DNA of 64,000 bases, from the NCBI RefSeq assembly GCF_947495625.1, contig NZ_CANLZW010000022.1, forward strand, positions 1 to 64,000, given 5' to 3'. Origin of the DNA: an uncultured Cocleimonas sp. Its GTDB lineage: Bacteria; Pseudomonadota; Gammaproteobacteria; Thiotrichales; Thiotrichaceae. How positions within the stretch are numbered: the stretch's first letter is position 1; the number at the start of each line of letters is the position of its first letter. The position numbers and the translations under genes are program-made. The notes under the pieces are model-generated. The model searched no databases. It worked only from the letters and a program-made list of their open reading frames with translations, and was not told where the DNA came from. Shown piece after piece: positions 37,100 through 46,068 of this stretch.

Positions 37100-38200
37100 C
37101 TAGAGACCCAGTACTCTATTACGTTGCTGAACATAAGCCTGATCAGAAATCTTGGCCCATGCACCAACATTGGTACGTGCTGCTTCGAAACTCTCGTGAA
37201 TTTCTTTAGCTAGTGGACTGTGTTTTTTAACATCTTCAAACACTTTATCTGAAGCTTCACCGAAGCTATCATAAATGTCATCACTAAATGCGCGAAGTTT
37301 TACGCCATGCTCTTTAATCAGTGATGCTAGTGCTTCACCGTTCTTAGCATTGTACTCAGCCATCATTACGTCATTTTCTTCAGATGCAGCTGCCTCAACC
37401 ATACCTTGCTGAGCTTCAGTTAAGCTATCCCACCATTTCTTGTTCATGCCGACACAAAGCATAGCGCCTGGCTCGTGCATGCCTGGGTAGTAGTAGTACT
37501 TAGCAGCTTCGTAGAATTTCATGATCTTGTCATTCCAAGGACCAACCCACTCTGTAGCATCAATCGCACCAGAAACTAAGTTCTCGTATATTTGACCACC
37601 AGGTAGTGTTACTGGAGAAGCGCCTAATTTAGATAGTACGTCGCCACCAAGACCAGGCATACGCATTTTAAGGCCTTTGAAGTCTTCAGCAGAGTTCATT
37701 TCCTTACGGAACCAACCACCCATCTGAACACCTGTGTTTCCACACATAAGGCTTTTAAGACCGTAGTTTCCAGCAAGTTTGTCCCATAACTCTTGTCCGC
37801 CACCAAAGCGAATCCAAGCATTCATTTCGGTGTATGTTAATCCGAATGGAACAGATGTGAAGTATGCAAAACCTGGGTGTTTTCCTTTCCAGTAGTACTC
37901 GGCACCGTGATAAATCTGAGAGTTGCCAGATGCAACTTCATCAAACGAGTCAAACGCTTTAACGCGCTCTCCAGCAGCATAGTATTTAACTTCCATGCTA
38001 CCGCCACTGATTTTGGTAAGTCTTTCAGCGAAACGTTGTGCACCTGTACCTAAACCAGGGAAGTCACGTGGCCAAGTTGAAACCATGTTGATTTTCATTT
38101 TTTTGCTATGGCTGGCTGCCACTGCTGGTGCTGCAATTGTTGCGGCTGCAGCTGTTGCTGCTCCGGCTACTGCACCTTTCAGTACTTTACGTCTATCCAT
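37100..38200 (-). CDS. dctP: TRAP transporter substrate-binding protein, TakP-like
   Basis: The 366-residue protein begins MDRRKVLKGAVAGAA, a Tat-type signal with Ala-rich core (cleavage near AVAASH). It has KGLKMRMPGLGGDVL, GGQIYENLVSGAIDATEWVGPWND and AAKYYYYPGMHEPGA, which resemble TakP-type proteins that bind 2-oxo acids such as pyruvate with a cation. An organic anion is therefore the likely ligand, but not certain. AGAGGA precedes the ATG. The order dctP-dctQ-dctM is intact. Confidence 0.92.
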   Translation of the reverse strand: MDRRKVLKGAVAGAATAAAATIAAPAVAASHSKKMKINMVSTWPRDFPGLGTGAQRFAERLTKISGGSMEVKYYAAGERVKAFDSFDEVASGNSQIYHGAEYYWKGKHPGFAYFTSVPFGLTYTEMNAWIRFGGGQELWDKLAGNYGLKSLMCGNTGVQMGGWFRKEMNSAEDFKGLKMRMPGLGGDVLSKLGASPVTLPGGQIYENLVSGAIDATEWVGPWNDKIMKFYEAAKYYYYPGMHEPGAMLCVGMNKKWWDSLTEAQQGMVEAAASEENDVMMAEYNAKNGEALASLIKEHGVKLRAFSDDIYDSFGEASDKVFEDVKKHSPLAKEIHESFEAARTNVGAWAKISDQAYVQQRNRVLGL

Positions 38201-38455
38201 CTAAAATATCCTCTGTTATGGGTTAGATCTTCTTTTATAGAGACTTGCCGAATAATGTTCATTCTAGTTTTTTCGAACGAGTCATCTTAGCGTGATTAAT
38301 CACACAAAGAAGACTAGCTTAAGAATGGAAGCTTTGCATCGGTAAAATTACGTAAAAGTTTAATTAAATTACTTATTTTTCTTAGAAACGTTGTAAAAAA
38401 CTCATAGCAGACATGGCTTCAATTTATAATTGAAACAAAAGGCTGGAGCAAAATT

Positions 38456-38477
38456 TTGTGCACAATTTAGTGCACAA
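38456..38477. promoter_or_regulatory. Inverted repeat upstream of the TRAP operon
   Basis: TTGTGCAC (38456-38463) and GTGCACAA (38470-38477) form a perfect inverted repeat with a 6-bp spacer, 256 bp upstream of dctP. It could be an operator, perhaps for the adjacent two-component system. The 403-bp gap 38201-38603 otherwise holds repeat copy 8 only. Confidence 0.4.
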
Positions 38478-38529
38478 GGACGAAAGTTTGCATGGTGAGT
38501 TTTTTATTAAATGAGTAAAAAATGCCTAA

Positions 38530-38542
38530 AAGTAGGGGGGTG
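38530..38542 (+). repeat. AAGTAGGGGGGTG dispersed repeat, copy 8
   Basis: Exact core preceded by AAAAAATGCCTAA. It lies 61 bp beyond the response-regulator stop, in the orientation that places the C-rich strand and then a T-run after that gene. Confidence 0.9.
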
Positions 38543-38603
38543 ACTAAATTTAATAAAAATTAACAGGTTTACTCAGCTTTAACTAGGAACAAACTAGAAT
38601 CGA

Positions 38604-39266
38604 TTAAATATAACCATGCTTTTTAGCATAGCGAATTAAACCCGCCATGGAATGTGTATCTAATTTTCGGTAGATATTGCCACGATGGCATTCGACAGTG
38701 CGAAGGCTGATAGAGAGTTTTTCAGCGACATGTTTATTATTCAGACCGTTTAAAAGTTCTATTAGAATGGCTTGTTCACGTTTGGTGAGCTTGCTTGTGT
38801 CTTTAGCATTATTATCTAAAACATTTGCTGCACTAGAGCAGAAATGTGTCCCACCATCATGTATTTTTCTCACAGCATCAATCATATCAACAGCCGGTTG
38901 ATCTTTTAAAATGTAACCCTTTGCGCCTGAATCGATAGCATTTTGCATATATTCTTTATTGTCATGCATCGTCAGGATCAAAATTTTGATTTCAGGGTGA
39001 GATTGAGACAATAAGCGAGTGGCTTCCAGACCATTGATATTGGGCATACTGATATCAGTGATAATGACGTCAGGCCGGAGCTCAGACGCTATATCGAGTA
39101 GTTCTTGTCCGGTCGCTGCAACACCAATCACGTTAATATCATCTATGTCTTCAAAACGCGTTTTAATACCATCTTGAACAAGCGGATGGTCGTCCGCTAA
39201 AACGACGCTGATGCAAGTAATTGAACTATCCAAGGTGTCTTTAGTGGGTGTAGGTGCTGTGCTCAT
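38604..39266 (-). CDS. NarL/LuxR-type response regulator
   Basis: The 220-residue protein has a receiver domain with acidic pair Asp25-Asp26, phosphoacceptor Asp71 (IITDISMPN) and Lys in GYILKDQ. A LuxR helix-turn-helix follows (LTKREQAILIELLNGLNNKHVAEKLSISLRTVECH in parts). It overlaps the kinase gene by 4 bp (ATGA) and is surely its partner. The nearest likely target is the TRAP operon just downstream. Confidence 0.94.
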   Translation of the reverse strand: MSTAPTPTKDTLDSSITCISVVLADDHPLVQDGIKTRFEDIDDINVIGVAATGQELLDIASELRPDVIITDISMPNINGLEATRLLSQSHPEIKILILTMHDNKEYMQNAIDSGAKGYILKDQPAVDMIDAVRKIHDGGTHFCSSAANVLDNNAKDTSKLTKREQAILIELLNGLNNKHVAEKLSISLRTVECHRGNIYRKLDTHSMAGLIRYAKKHGYI

Positions 39267-40639
39267 AATGGTATGTGTACAATAACGGTAGTGCCCTTAT
39301 CGATGGACGAATTAACGGTTAAAAAGCCTTCAAGTAATTCAGTTCGATCTACCATATTTCGTAAACCAAGTCCTCTTTCCGGGTTTGTTTGTTCCAGTGT
39401 TTGTTTGTCAAAACCTATGCCATCATTACTGATACTCATGTTGATCGAGCTCAGTTTTTTGTCGATATTGAGAATAACATGTTTAGCCGATAAAGCATGT
39501 TTCTCTATGTTGGTCAGTGCTTCTTGAACGATTCTATAAAAGGCGGTTTCTATTTCCTGAGGCAATCTTTCATTAGCGGTGTTATTGCGAAACTCGACAA
39601 CAATATTGGTGCGCTCTTCAAAGTCTGAAATTAGACTCTTTATCGCCGCATTTAATCCGAGATCGTCTAAAAGGCTGGGTCTTAGGTCTCGTGATATGCG
39701 TCGTACTTCCTGAATTCCGGTGTTTAGTATGTCATCGGCCTCATCGATAAGATCTGCGGTGCTTGAAAGTTCATTGTTTTGTTTTAGTAATCTGCTTTTA
39801 GCAGTATCGAGTTTGTATCTGACAGAGACCAGTAACTGGTTGATGCCATCATGCAACTCACGTGATACACGTTTTCTCTCATCTTCCTGAAAGTTAACCG
39901 TTTTATTAGTCAGATCGCGCATTTTTTGGGTGGCAAGCTTACCTTCTGATAAGTTGATTAAAAAACCGATTAATGAAGTCAGTAAAGTAGCAATAATCGC
40001 TATTATAGAGGTAAGTAATAGGGTCTTTTTATTGGTGTTATTGGCTTTGTCTTTAATCCCAAGCACACCTTTTTCGATATCATCTATGTAAATACCAGTG
40101 CCTACCATCCATTGCCATTTTTCGAGGCCGATAGAATAGCTCAACTTTCCAACTGATTTTCCACCAGATGGCTTATCCCAAAGATATCGGGTGAAACCAC
40201 CACCTTGTTTTGCTTTTTCTATTAATTCTTGAATCAATAGTTTGCCGTTGTCATCTCGAAATTCGAAAAGATTTTTGCCTTCTAATTCTGGTTTTCGAGA
40301 GTGAACAATATTGATGCCGTTATAGTCATAAACAAAAAAGTATCCATCCTCGCCATATTCCATGCTTTTAAGAATGTCATAGACTTCCTGTTGGGCATGT
40401 TTTTTAGCGACATTGGGGTTATCGTAAACATTGATAATGGCGGTGTAAGCGAGCTCCATATAATTTTTGAGTTCGCTTTTTTTGGTATTTAGTAATTCTT
40501 GTTCAAAGGTTTCGGCTTGGGTGCTGGCGAGCAACTTGGTTTGATGCACTGTCGCTGCCGCAATCCCTGAAATAGCAATAATCAAGGGGATCAGCGTGAG
40601 TAGTGCGATCTTTAATTTATAGGGTAAGGCTGCAAACAT
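39263..40639 (-). CDS. Cache-domain sensor histidine kinase
   Basis: The 458-residue protein has two membrane helices (about 8-30 and 206-230) flanking a periplasmic single-Cache domain with GEDGYFFVYDYNGINIVHSR and KWQWMVGTGIYIDDIE. The cytoplasmic HisKA_3 domain carries His263 in RELHDGINQ, and the ATPase domain has ISNDGIGF and RGLGLRNM. Cache domains bind small organic acids or amino acids, so this kinase may sense the substrate of the adjacent TRAP transporter. Confidence 0.94.
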   Translation of the reverse strand: MFAALPYKLKIALLTLIPLIIAISGIAAATVHQTKLLASTQAETFEQELLNTKKSELKNYMELAYTAIINVYDNPNVAKKHAQQEVYDILKSMEYGEDGYFFVYDYNGINIVHSRKPELEGKNLFEFRDDNGKLLIQELIEKAKQGGGFTRYLWDKPSGGKSVGKLSYSIGLEKWQWMVGTGIYIDDIEKGVLGIKDKANNTNKKTLLLTSIIAIIATLLTSLIGFLINLSEGKLATQKMRDLTNKTVNFQEDERKRVSRELHDGINQLLVSVRYKLDTAKSRLLKQNNELSSTADLIDEADDILNTGIQEVRRISRDLRPSLLDDLGLNAAIKSLISDFEERTNIVVEFRNNTANERLPQEIETAFYRIVQEALTNIEKHALSAKHVILNIDKKLSSINMSISNDGIGFDKQTLEQTNPERGLGLRNMVDRTELLEGFLTVNSSIDKGTTVIVHIPL

Positions 40640-40718
40640 AGTTATAGTTATAGCGTATTTAATAATTTTCGATGGAGTTTAGTTAATTATGCTTCAATAT
40701 AAAAAACACCCTCGCAAA

Positions 40719-40850
40719 GCATAAATTCTATTTACGTTTTCAAAAAACAAAACCGAGCCGAGATTCATCGAGACAAAAGCATTGTTGTTTAATGCTTACC
40801 CGTAGGGAAGGCGCAGCCGCATAAATATCATTCAAAAGTAGGGGGGTGAC
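40719..40850 (+). repeat. Composite repeat B, with extra internal segment
   Basis: The first 26 bases (40719-40744) are identical to 20618-20643, and the end (40825-40850) repeats ATATCATTC plus the core. Between them about 70 bases not present in repeat A include a 7-bp hairpin (AAGCATT 40777-40783, AATGCTT 40791-40797). It fills the gap between secF and the kinase gene. Confidence 0.85.
40836..40848 (+). repeat. AAGTAGGGGGGTG dispersed repeat, copy 9
   Basis: Exact core at the right end of composite repeat B, downstream of the secF terminator and about 200 bp upstream of the kinase gene. It is in the C-rich orientation for secF transcription. Confidence 0.9.
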
Positions 40851-40893
40851 CTTATATTAGTATTTATTCAGTTTCATTCTGTATTGAAACGAC

Positions 40894-40930
40894 ACAAAAA
40901 AGGCAGGAATAATTAACCTGCCTTTTTTGT
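40894..40930 (-). terminator. secF terminator
   Basis: AAAAAAGGCAGG and CCTGCCTTTTTT form a stem with a 9-nt loop (40908-40916). It lies 24 bp after the secF stop and can act on both strands. Confidence 0.9.
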
Positions 40931-40953
40931 AAATGTTAACTAGAGGATAAGCG

Positions 40954-41892
40954 TTAAGGCATATCTGTTAGTTCTTCTTGATCATCACCTTCTTTTTCAG
41001 GAGGTAATAAGGCTTCACGGGTAATGCCCATCATCAGCAATGAACTACTCGCTACAAATATAGAAGAGTAAGTACCGACAATTACACCAATAATCATGGC
41101 AAGTGAGAAGCCATGGATTATTTTACCGCCAAAGTAGAATAATGCAGACAGCACAAGTAAAGTCGTCAAAGAGGTTACTATCGTGCGAGAAAGTGTCTGG
41201 TTTATAGATATATTAATCGATTCATCTGCTGTAGCTTTTCGGAGTTTAAGGAAATTTTCCCGGACTCGGTCAAACACCACGATAGTATCGTTGAGGGAGT
41301 AACCAATAATAGCCAGAATTGCGGCGAGTATGGTTAAGTCAAACTCAATTCGGGTGATCGAAAATATGCCCACCGTAATCACCACATCATGTATCAGTGC
41401 GATAATTGCTCCAACAGAAAAGCGGAACTCAAAACGTAATGTAACGTAAATTAAGATACCTGCCAAAGCCAGAAGCATTGCTGTACCACCATCATCACGC
41501 AGTTCGTCACCTATTTGGGGACCAACAAACTCCACTCGACGTAACTCTACATCAGCATTGGTACTTTTCAGGATTGAAAAAACCGCATCACCAATTTTTG
41601 CTCGGTCTTCACCTTCGTGCGGTGCGATTCGAATCAGTATATCTTTCGCAGTACCAAAGTGTTGGACTGAGGCATCAAAATTAGCGGCGGTTAATGACTG
41701 ACGAATTTTATCGACATCAGCCGCTTCTTTATAGCCCACTTCAATCACTGTACCACCCGTGAAATCAACGCCCAGATTCAAGCCATTAACAATTAATGAG
41801 CCTATTGAAACGACCATTAAAATTGCAGATAAAATCATCGCAATTTTACGTTTGCCGGTGAAATCGATCATCTTTCTAGTTTTTGTATTCAT
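40954..41892 (-). CDS. secF: Protein translocase subunit SecF
   Basis: The 312-residue protein has six membrane helices and a periplasmic P1 domain, with VDFTGGTVIEVGY, GYSLNDTIVVFDRVREN and an IHGFSLAMIIGVIVGTYSSIF end. SecDF uses the proton gradient to help release secreted proteins. It follows secD by 12 bp. The family length is about 320. Confidence 0.97.
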   Translation of the reverse strand: MNTKTRKMIDFTGKRKIAMILSAILMVVSIGSLIVNGLNLGVDFTGGTVIEVGYKEAADVDKIRQSLTAANFDASVQHFGTAKDILIRIAPHEGEDRAKIGDAVFSILKSTNADVELRRVEFVGPQIGDELRDDGGTAMLLALAGILIYVTLRFEFRFSVGAIIALIHDVVITVGIFSITRIEFDLTILAAILAIIGYSLNDTIVVFDRVRENFLKLRKATADESINISINQTLSRTIVTSLTTLLVLSALFYFGGKIIHGFSLAMIIGVIVGTYSSIFVASSSLLMMGITREALLPPEKEGDDQEELTDMP

Positions 41893-41904
41893 AATAGATA
41901 GCTC

Positions 41905-43770
41905 CTAAATGTGCAGTTTCTTAGGGCGTTTACTACCGCCGTAGATTAAATTAATGACTGCACGTGTGCCCATGATCGCGGTAAACATTGATGAGACAAT
42001 ACCAATTGCCAGTGTTATAGCGAAGCCTTTTATTGGTCCTGTTCCCATGCCGTAGAGTACAACTGCTGCGATCAGAGTGGTGATGTTTGCATCAGCAATG
42101 GTAGAGAATGCTTTTTCATAACCCGATTGAATCGCAGCCTGAGGCGTTAAACCATTACGCAGCTCTTCCTTTATCCGTTCATAAATCAGTACGTTCGCAT
42201 CGACCGCCATACCAACGGTTAGTACGATACCTGCAATACCCGGTAAGGTTAGGGTAGCCTGGAGCATAGATAATGCCGCAACAATCAAAATCAGATTGAG
42301 TGTTAACGCCAGATTGGCTACCAAACCAAATACTCGGTAATAGAATGCCATAAAGATCAATACAAGCACGAAACCAATGACCACTGATTTAAAGCCTGCA
42401 GAGATATTATCAGCACCAAGGCTTGGGCCAATGGTGCGTTCTTCTACAATATAAACAGGTGCTGCAAGTGCACCAGCTCTTAGAAGCAGAGCAAGGTTGT
42501 ATGCTTCTTGCGGGGTATCTAATCCGGTGATCTGGAAGCGTTTACTGAGTTGTTCTTGAATTCGAGCAACATTAATAACTTCTTTAGAGACTTTGGTGTT
42601 TTTGGTGAAAGTGCCGTCGTCTTGTTTGGTGACCACTGTTTTATGTTCAATGAAAACCACACCCATTAGTTTCTGAACATTAGCACCTGTCGATTTAGCG
42701 AATAACTTAGCGCCTTTGCCATCAAGAACGATCGTAACAGAAGGGCGTTGATCACGTTGATCGAAGCCTGAAGATGCGTCAGTAATATAATCACCGGTAA
42801 GCATTACCCGGCTTTTTAGTAGAATAGGGTTGCCGTTTCTTTCTACAAATAATTTATCGCCAACAGGGATACGACCAGAAGCTTGTGCAGAGTAGGGATC
42901 ATTACCCTCGTCTACTAAACGAAATTCAAGTGTTGCGGTAGTTCCAAGAATTTCCTTCGCAACTGAGGGGTCTTGAACACCAGGTAATTGAACGACGATT
43001 CTTTCAAGGCCTTGTTGTTGAATGATTGGTTCACTAACACCTAATTCATTCACACGCTTACGTAAGGTAGTGATGTTTTGCTGTAGCGCAAAGCGTTTAG
43101 TGTTATTGATATTAGTTTGAGTAAGTGTTGCTTTTAACGCAGCGCCTTTGGCTGTTTCTTCATCTTCAAAGTCGATTTCGTTACGATATTCGCCTTTGAT
43201 TTCCTGTCTCGCCTGATCTCTTAGCTCTGTTGTTTTGAATTGAATGATTAGGTGATCTGTAACGCGTTTCACACCAAGGTAGCTGATCTTCTTTTCACGC
43301 AAAAAAGTTCTGAATTCTTCACTGTGGCGAGTCAGAGATTTATCGATGGCAGATTCCATGTCTACTTCCATCAGGAAGTGAACACCGCCACGTAAATCCA
43401 GACCAAGATTCATAGGTTTGAGGCTTCTAAGCCAGCCAGGAGTTGCCGGAGCAAGATTCAAAGCTGTATTGTACTTGCTGCCCAGGCTGGTTTTGATAGC
43501 ATCTGCTGCAGCAAGCTGCGTATCTGGCGTATCAAAACGGATCAAAGCTTTGCTGTTATCTATTGATTGAGTGTCTTCAACAGGGATACCTTTTTCAGTG
43601 AGCGTATCTTTAATTTTCTGAAGAACGGAAGCATCTAGAGGAAAGTCTGGAGAACTAGAGGTAACCTGAACTGCAGGTTGAGAGGGATAAATATTGGGCA
43701 ATGCGAGGATAAGACCTCCCAGCATTACGACAATAATTATGATGTATTTCCACATTGGATAGCGGTTCAT
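41905..43770 (-). CDS. secD: Protein translocase subunit SecD
   Basis: The 621-residue protein (615 in E. coli) has GLDLRGGVHFLMEVD, TLRKRVNELGVSEP, VQLPGVQDP and GMAVDANVLIYERIKEELR. It has a large periplasmic domain between helix 1 and the C-terminal helices. It is encoded with yajC and secF; the usual upstream tgt-queA genes are absent and epmA lies there instead. Confidence 0.97.
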   Translation of the reverse strand: MNRYPMWKYIIIIVVMLGGLILALPNIYPSQPAVQVTSSSPDFPLDASVLQKIKDTLTEKGIPVEDTQSIDNSKALIRFDTPDTQLAAADAIKTSLGSKYNTALNLAPATPGWLRSLKPMNLGLDLRGGVHFLMEVDMESAIDKSLTRHSEEFRTFLREKKISYLGVKRVTDHLIIQFKTTELRDQARQEIKGEYRNEIDFEDEETAKGAALKATLTQTNINNTKRFALQQNITTLRKRVNELGVSEPIIQQQGLERIVVQLPGVQDPSVAKEILGTTATLEFRLVDEGNDPYSAQASGRIPVGDKLFVERNGNPILLKSRVMLTGDYITDASSGFDQRDQRPSVTIVLDGKGAKLFAKSTGANVQKLMGVVFIEHKTVVTKQDDGTFTKNTKVSKEVINVARIQEQLSKRFQITGLDTPQEAYNLALLLRAGALAAPVYIVEERTIGPSLGADNISAGFKSVVIGFVLVLIFMAFYYRVFGLVANLALTLNLILIVAALSMLQATLTLPGIAGIVLTVGMAVDANVLIYERIKEELRNGLTPQAAIQSGYEKAFSTIADANITTLIAAVVLYGMGTGPIKGFAITLAIGIVSSMFTAIMGTRAVINLIYGGSKRPKKLHI

Positions 43771-43811
43771 TATTATTAACCCGGTGTGTTTGTAACGTTA
43801 TAAGTAAATAA

Positions 43812-43840
43812 CCCCCATGCTTAGAACTAAGACATGAGGG
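43812..43840. other. Hairpin between yajC and secD
   Basis: CCCCCATG (43812-43819) with CATGAGGG (43833-43840) and CTTAG with CTAAG form a 13-bp stem with one bulge, without a T tract. It may affect mRNA stability or relative expression of yajC and secDF. Confidence 0.45.
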
Positions 43841-43866
43841 ATTGTTATTCGTTGAATGGTATTTTT

Positions 43867-44193
43867 TTAAGCGCCTTTCATTGTACCTTTTGGAAGTACC
43901 GCTGAGATTGCATGGCGTTGAATAGTGATAGTGCCAGTCTCAGATACTTTTAGCTCGACGAAACTGTCGCCTAGCTTAGAGATTTTTCCAATGATTCCGC
44001 CACTTGTTACAACTTCATCACCTTTGCTGAGTGAATCAAGTAAAGAAGTATGCTCTTTCGCTTTTTTAGCTTGTGGGCGAATGATCATGAAATACATGAT
44101 GCCGAAGAACAGGGCAACCATGAATACAAGTTGTAAACCGCCACCTGCTGGTGCTTCGCCAGCTGCCATTGCGTTTGAAATGAAAAAATCCAT
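43867..44193 (-). CDS. yajC: Preprotein translocase subunit YajC
   Basis: The ATG at 44193 has GGAG 6 bp upstream and gives 108 residues (110 in E. coli). It has one membrane helix and the family motif MYFMIIRPQAKKAKEH, then GDEVVTSGGIIGKI. YajC associates with SecDF. Confidence 0.95.
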   Translation of the reverse strand: MDFFISNAMAAGEAPAGGGLQLVFMVALFFGIMYFMIIRPQAKKAKEHTSLLDSLSKGDEVVTSGGIIGKISKLGDSFVELKVSETGTITIQRHAISAVLPKGTMKGA

Positions 44194-44271
44194 TGTAATC
44201 TCCAAAATTTAAAATTCTTAATATAATCGTTTCTTTAAAGCAGAAACAATTGTTCAATAAATAGCCGTGTA

Positions 44272-45237
44272 TTATGCCTTATCCCACGGAAAGTTAATAA
44301 CTTTCTGTATGGATTTTTCACCTGTAATGCACATCAAAACCCGATCTAAACCTATTGCTACACCTGCCGAGGCAGGAATACCCTTTTCGGCAGCTGCCAA
44401 AAATAGGTGGTCTTTTTTGACAGTCTCTAAATTAAAGTCTTTTCGAGCCTGATTTTCATCATTTAGAATTTGTTTGTTGCGCTTACTGTCTACTTCTTCC
44501 TGGTAGCCATTTCCTAATTCTGATTGGCCTAAATAAACTTCGAAACGTTCGGCAACTGGATAATGCTCAGTTTGCCTGATTTGGGCTAACGCAGATTGTG
44601 AAACCGGGTAGTCATATACAAAAGTTAAATGACTGCTTTCGAATTCAGGTTCGATGCAAAAACTCAATATTGCATCTAGTAATGACTGATTATTCATACC
44701 TTCAGTATCTAAATGGTCGATATGCTCTCTGACGCAGTCAATTAATTGTTCATTTGTAGCGATATGGGGATTGATGTTGAATTTTTCAAGGAATAACGAT
44801 TCATAAGTTTTAAATTGGGGCTTTTTAGGTAAATCAGGCAATACAATACTGAGGAGTTCTTCTACCTCTTGCATTAATTTTTGATAACTAAAACCTACAC
44901 GGTACCATTCAAGTAAGGTGAATTCTGGGTTGTGTTTGTTGCCAGATTCTCCCGCTCGCCATACTTTTGAAATTTGATAGATATCACCACTGTCTGCCGC
45001 GAGAAGGCGTTTCATTGGGTATTCAGGGGAGGTGTGAAGGTACCGAAGCTCTGAGCTTTCTGATTTATGCTGAATACATTGTATTGATTCAATAAAAGGA
45101 TCTGTATTGCCAAACTGAGATAATGCCGGCGTTTCGACTTCTAAAATATTTCGTTGCAAAAAAAACGCCCGAATGTCATGTAACATTTGGGCGCGAGATT
45201 TTCTTGTTTGCTGTGTGGTGTTAGGTGACCAATCCAA
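44272..45237 (-). CDS. epmA: EF-P beta-lysine ligase EpmA
   Basis: The 321-residue enzyme resembles a class II lysyl-tRNA synthetase catalytic core without the anticodon domain (RAFFLQRNILEVETPALSQ, EFTLLEWYRVGF, GVAIGLDRVLM). It joins (R)-beta-lysine to Lys34 of EF-P. It lies downstream of efp on the same strand, with a copy of the dispersed repeat in the 95-bp gap. Confidence 0.95.
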   Translation of the reverse strand: MDWSPNTTQQTRKSRAQMLHDIRAFFLQRNILEVETPALSQFGNTDPFIESIQCIQHKSESSELRYLHTSPEYPMKRLLAADSGDIYQISKVWRAGESGNKHNPEFTLLEWYRVGFSYQKLMQEVEELLSIVLPDLPKKPQFKTYESLFLEKFNINPHIATNEQLIDCVREHIDHLDTEGMNNQSLLDAILSFCIEPEFESSHLTFVYDYPVSQSALAQIRQTEHYPVAERFEVYLGQSELGNGYQEEVDSKRNKQILNDENQARKDFNLETVKKDHLFLAAAEKGIPASAGVAIGLDRVLMCITGEKSIQKVINFPWDKA

Positions 45238-45300
45238 GGCTCTACTTCCTGATTGTCACACCCTGCTTACTTATAAGAATTATATAAAAAAACTGCCCAT

Positions 45301-45313
45301 AAGTAGGGGGGTG
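45301..45313 (+). repeat. AAGTAGGGGGGTG dispersed repeat, copy 10
   Basis: Exact core 19 bp beyond the efp stop, preceded on the plus strand by seven A and CTGCCCAT. A degenerate inverted partner (CACACCCTGCTTACTT, 45258-45273) lies 28 bp upstream, recalling the pair at 28172/28233. Confidence 0.9.
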
Positions 45314-45332
45314 ACTTACTGTTTATTTCTAT

Positions 45333-45905
45333 TTAACTGTCTTTTGCTCTAGATAGGTATTCGCCTGTTCTAGTATCAATTTTAACCATTTCGCCTTCTT
45401 CTACGAATAATGGGACTTTGATTTGAGCGCCAGTCTCAACAGTGGCCGGCTTTGTTGCGCCTTGGGCGGTATTCCCTGCAACACCAGGGTCGCATTCTGT
45501 AATTTGTAATTCAATGAAATTTGGTGGTGTCGCGCTTAATGGTGAACCATTCCAAAGCGTAACGATGTATTTTTCCTGTGGTTTCAGCCAATGCTTAACA
45601 TCCATAACTGCGGTTTCTTCTGCAGCGTGTTGTTCAAAGCTGGTTGGTTCCATAAAGTGCCAGAACTCTCCATCTTCATACAAATATTCCATGTCGACTT
45701 CCATGACATCGGCCGCTTCAACTTTTTCACCAGACTTAAATGTCTTATCAACCACTCTACCGGTTTTAAGATTACGTATCTTTACTCGGCTAAATGCCTG
45801 ACCTTTACCGGGCTTAACAAACTCATTCTCAACGATGGTATAAGGGTCTCCGTCTAGTATGAACTTCAGACCACTTTTAAACTCACTTGTGCTAACAGTT
45901 GCCAT
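45333..45905 (-). CDS. efp: Elongation factor P
   Basis: The ATG at 45905, with AAGGAG 8 bp upstream, gives 190 residues; a GTG three codons earlier overlaps that site. The modification loop is KPGKGQAF with Lys34, so it is the type modified by EpmA/EpmB. Conserved [12 protein letters not shown] and [16 protein letters not shown] are present. EF-P rescues ribosomes stalled at polyproline. It is divergent from epmB. Confidence 0.97.
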   Translation of the reverse strand: MATVSTSEFKSGLKFILDGDPYTIVENEFVKPGKGQAFSRVKIRNLKTGRVVDKTFKSGEKVEAADVMEVDMEYLYEDGEFWHFMEPTSFEQHAAEETAVMDVKHWLKPQEKYIVTLWNGSPLSATPPNFIELQITECDPGVAGNTAQGATKPATVETGAQIKVPLFVEEGEMVKIDTRTGEYLSRAKDS

Positions 45906-46047
45906 CGATGGCACTCCTTACAAATTGGAAAAATAATAAGCCGATCATAATAACGTGAAATTAGGGCATAGTCTTTGAGAAAATCGAACTTGTTGGTGCT
46001 ATTGTTCACTTATTTTTTTAATCGATAGTTTTCCAAGAGGAAAAGCC

Positions 46048-46068
46048 ATGAAAACCATTCAATGCTAA
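46048..46068 (+). other. Six-codon ORF with strong binding site ahead of epmB
   Basis: AAGAGGAAAA precedes ATG at 46048, which opens MKTIQC and stops at 46066-46068, overlapping the epmB ATG at 46062 in another frame. It may couple translation to epmB or mark a frameshift at the true N terminus. Confidence 0.4.

Noticed and set aside
38440-38480. Sigma-54 promoter for the TRAP operon
   Set aside because: The -24 GG is missing; only a loose TTGC match was seen.
40755-40824. Insert of composite repeat B as an insertion sequence remnant
   Set aside because: It is too short, lacks a coding segment and shows no clear target duplication.
45256-45276. Further copy of the dispersed repeat
   Set aside because: CACACCCTGCTTACTT only loosely resembles the core; noted with copy 10 but not counted.
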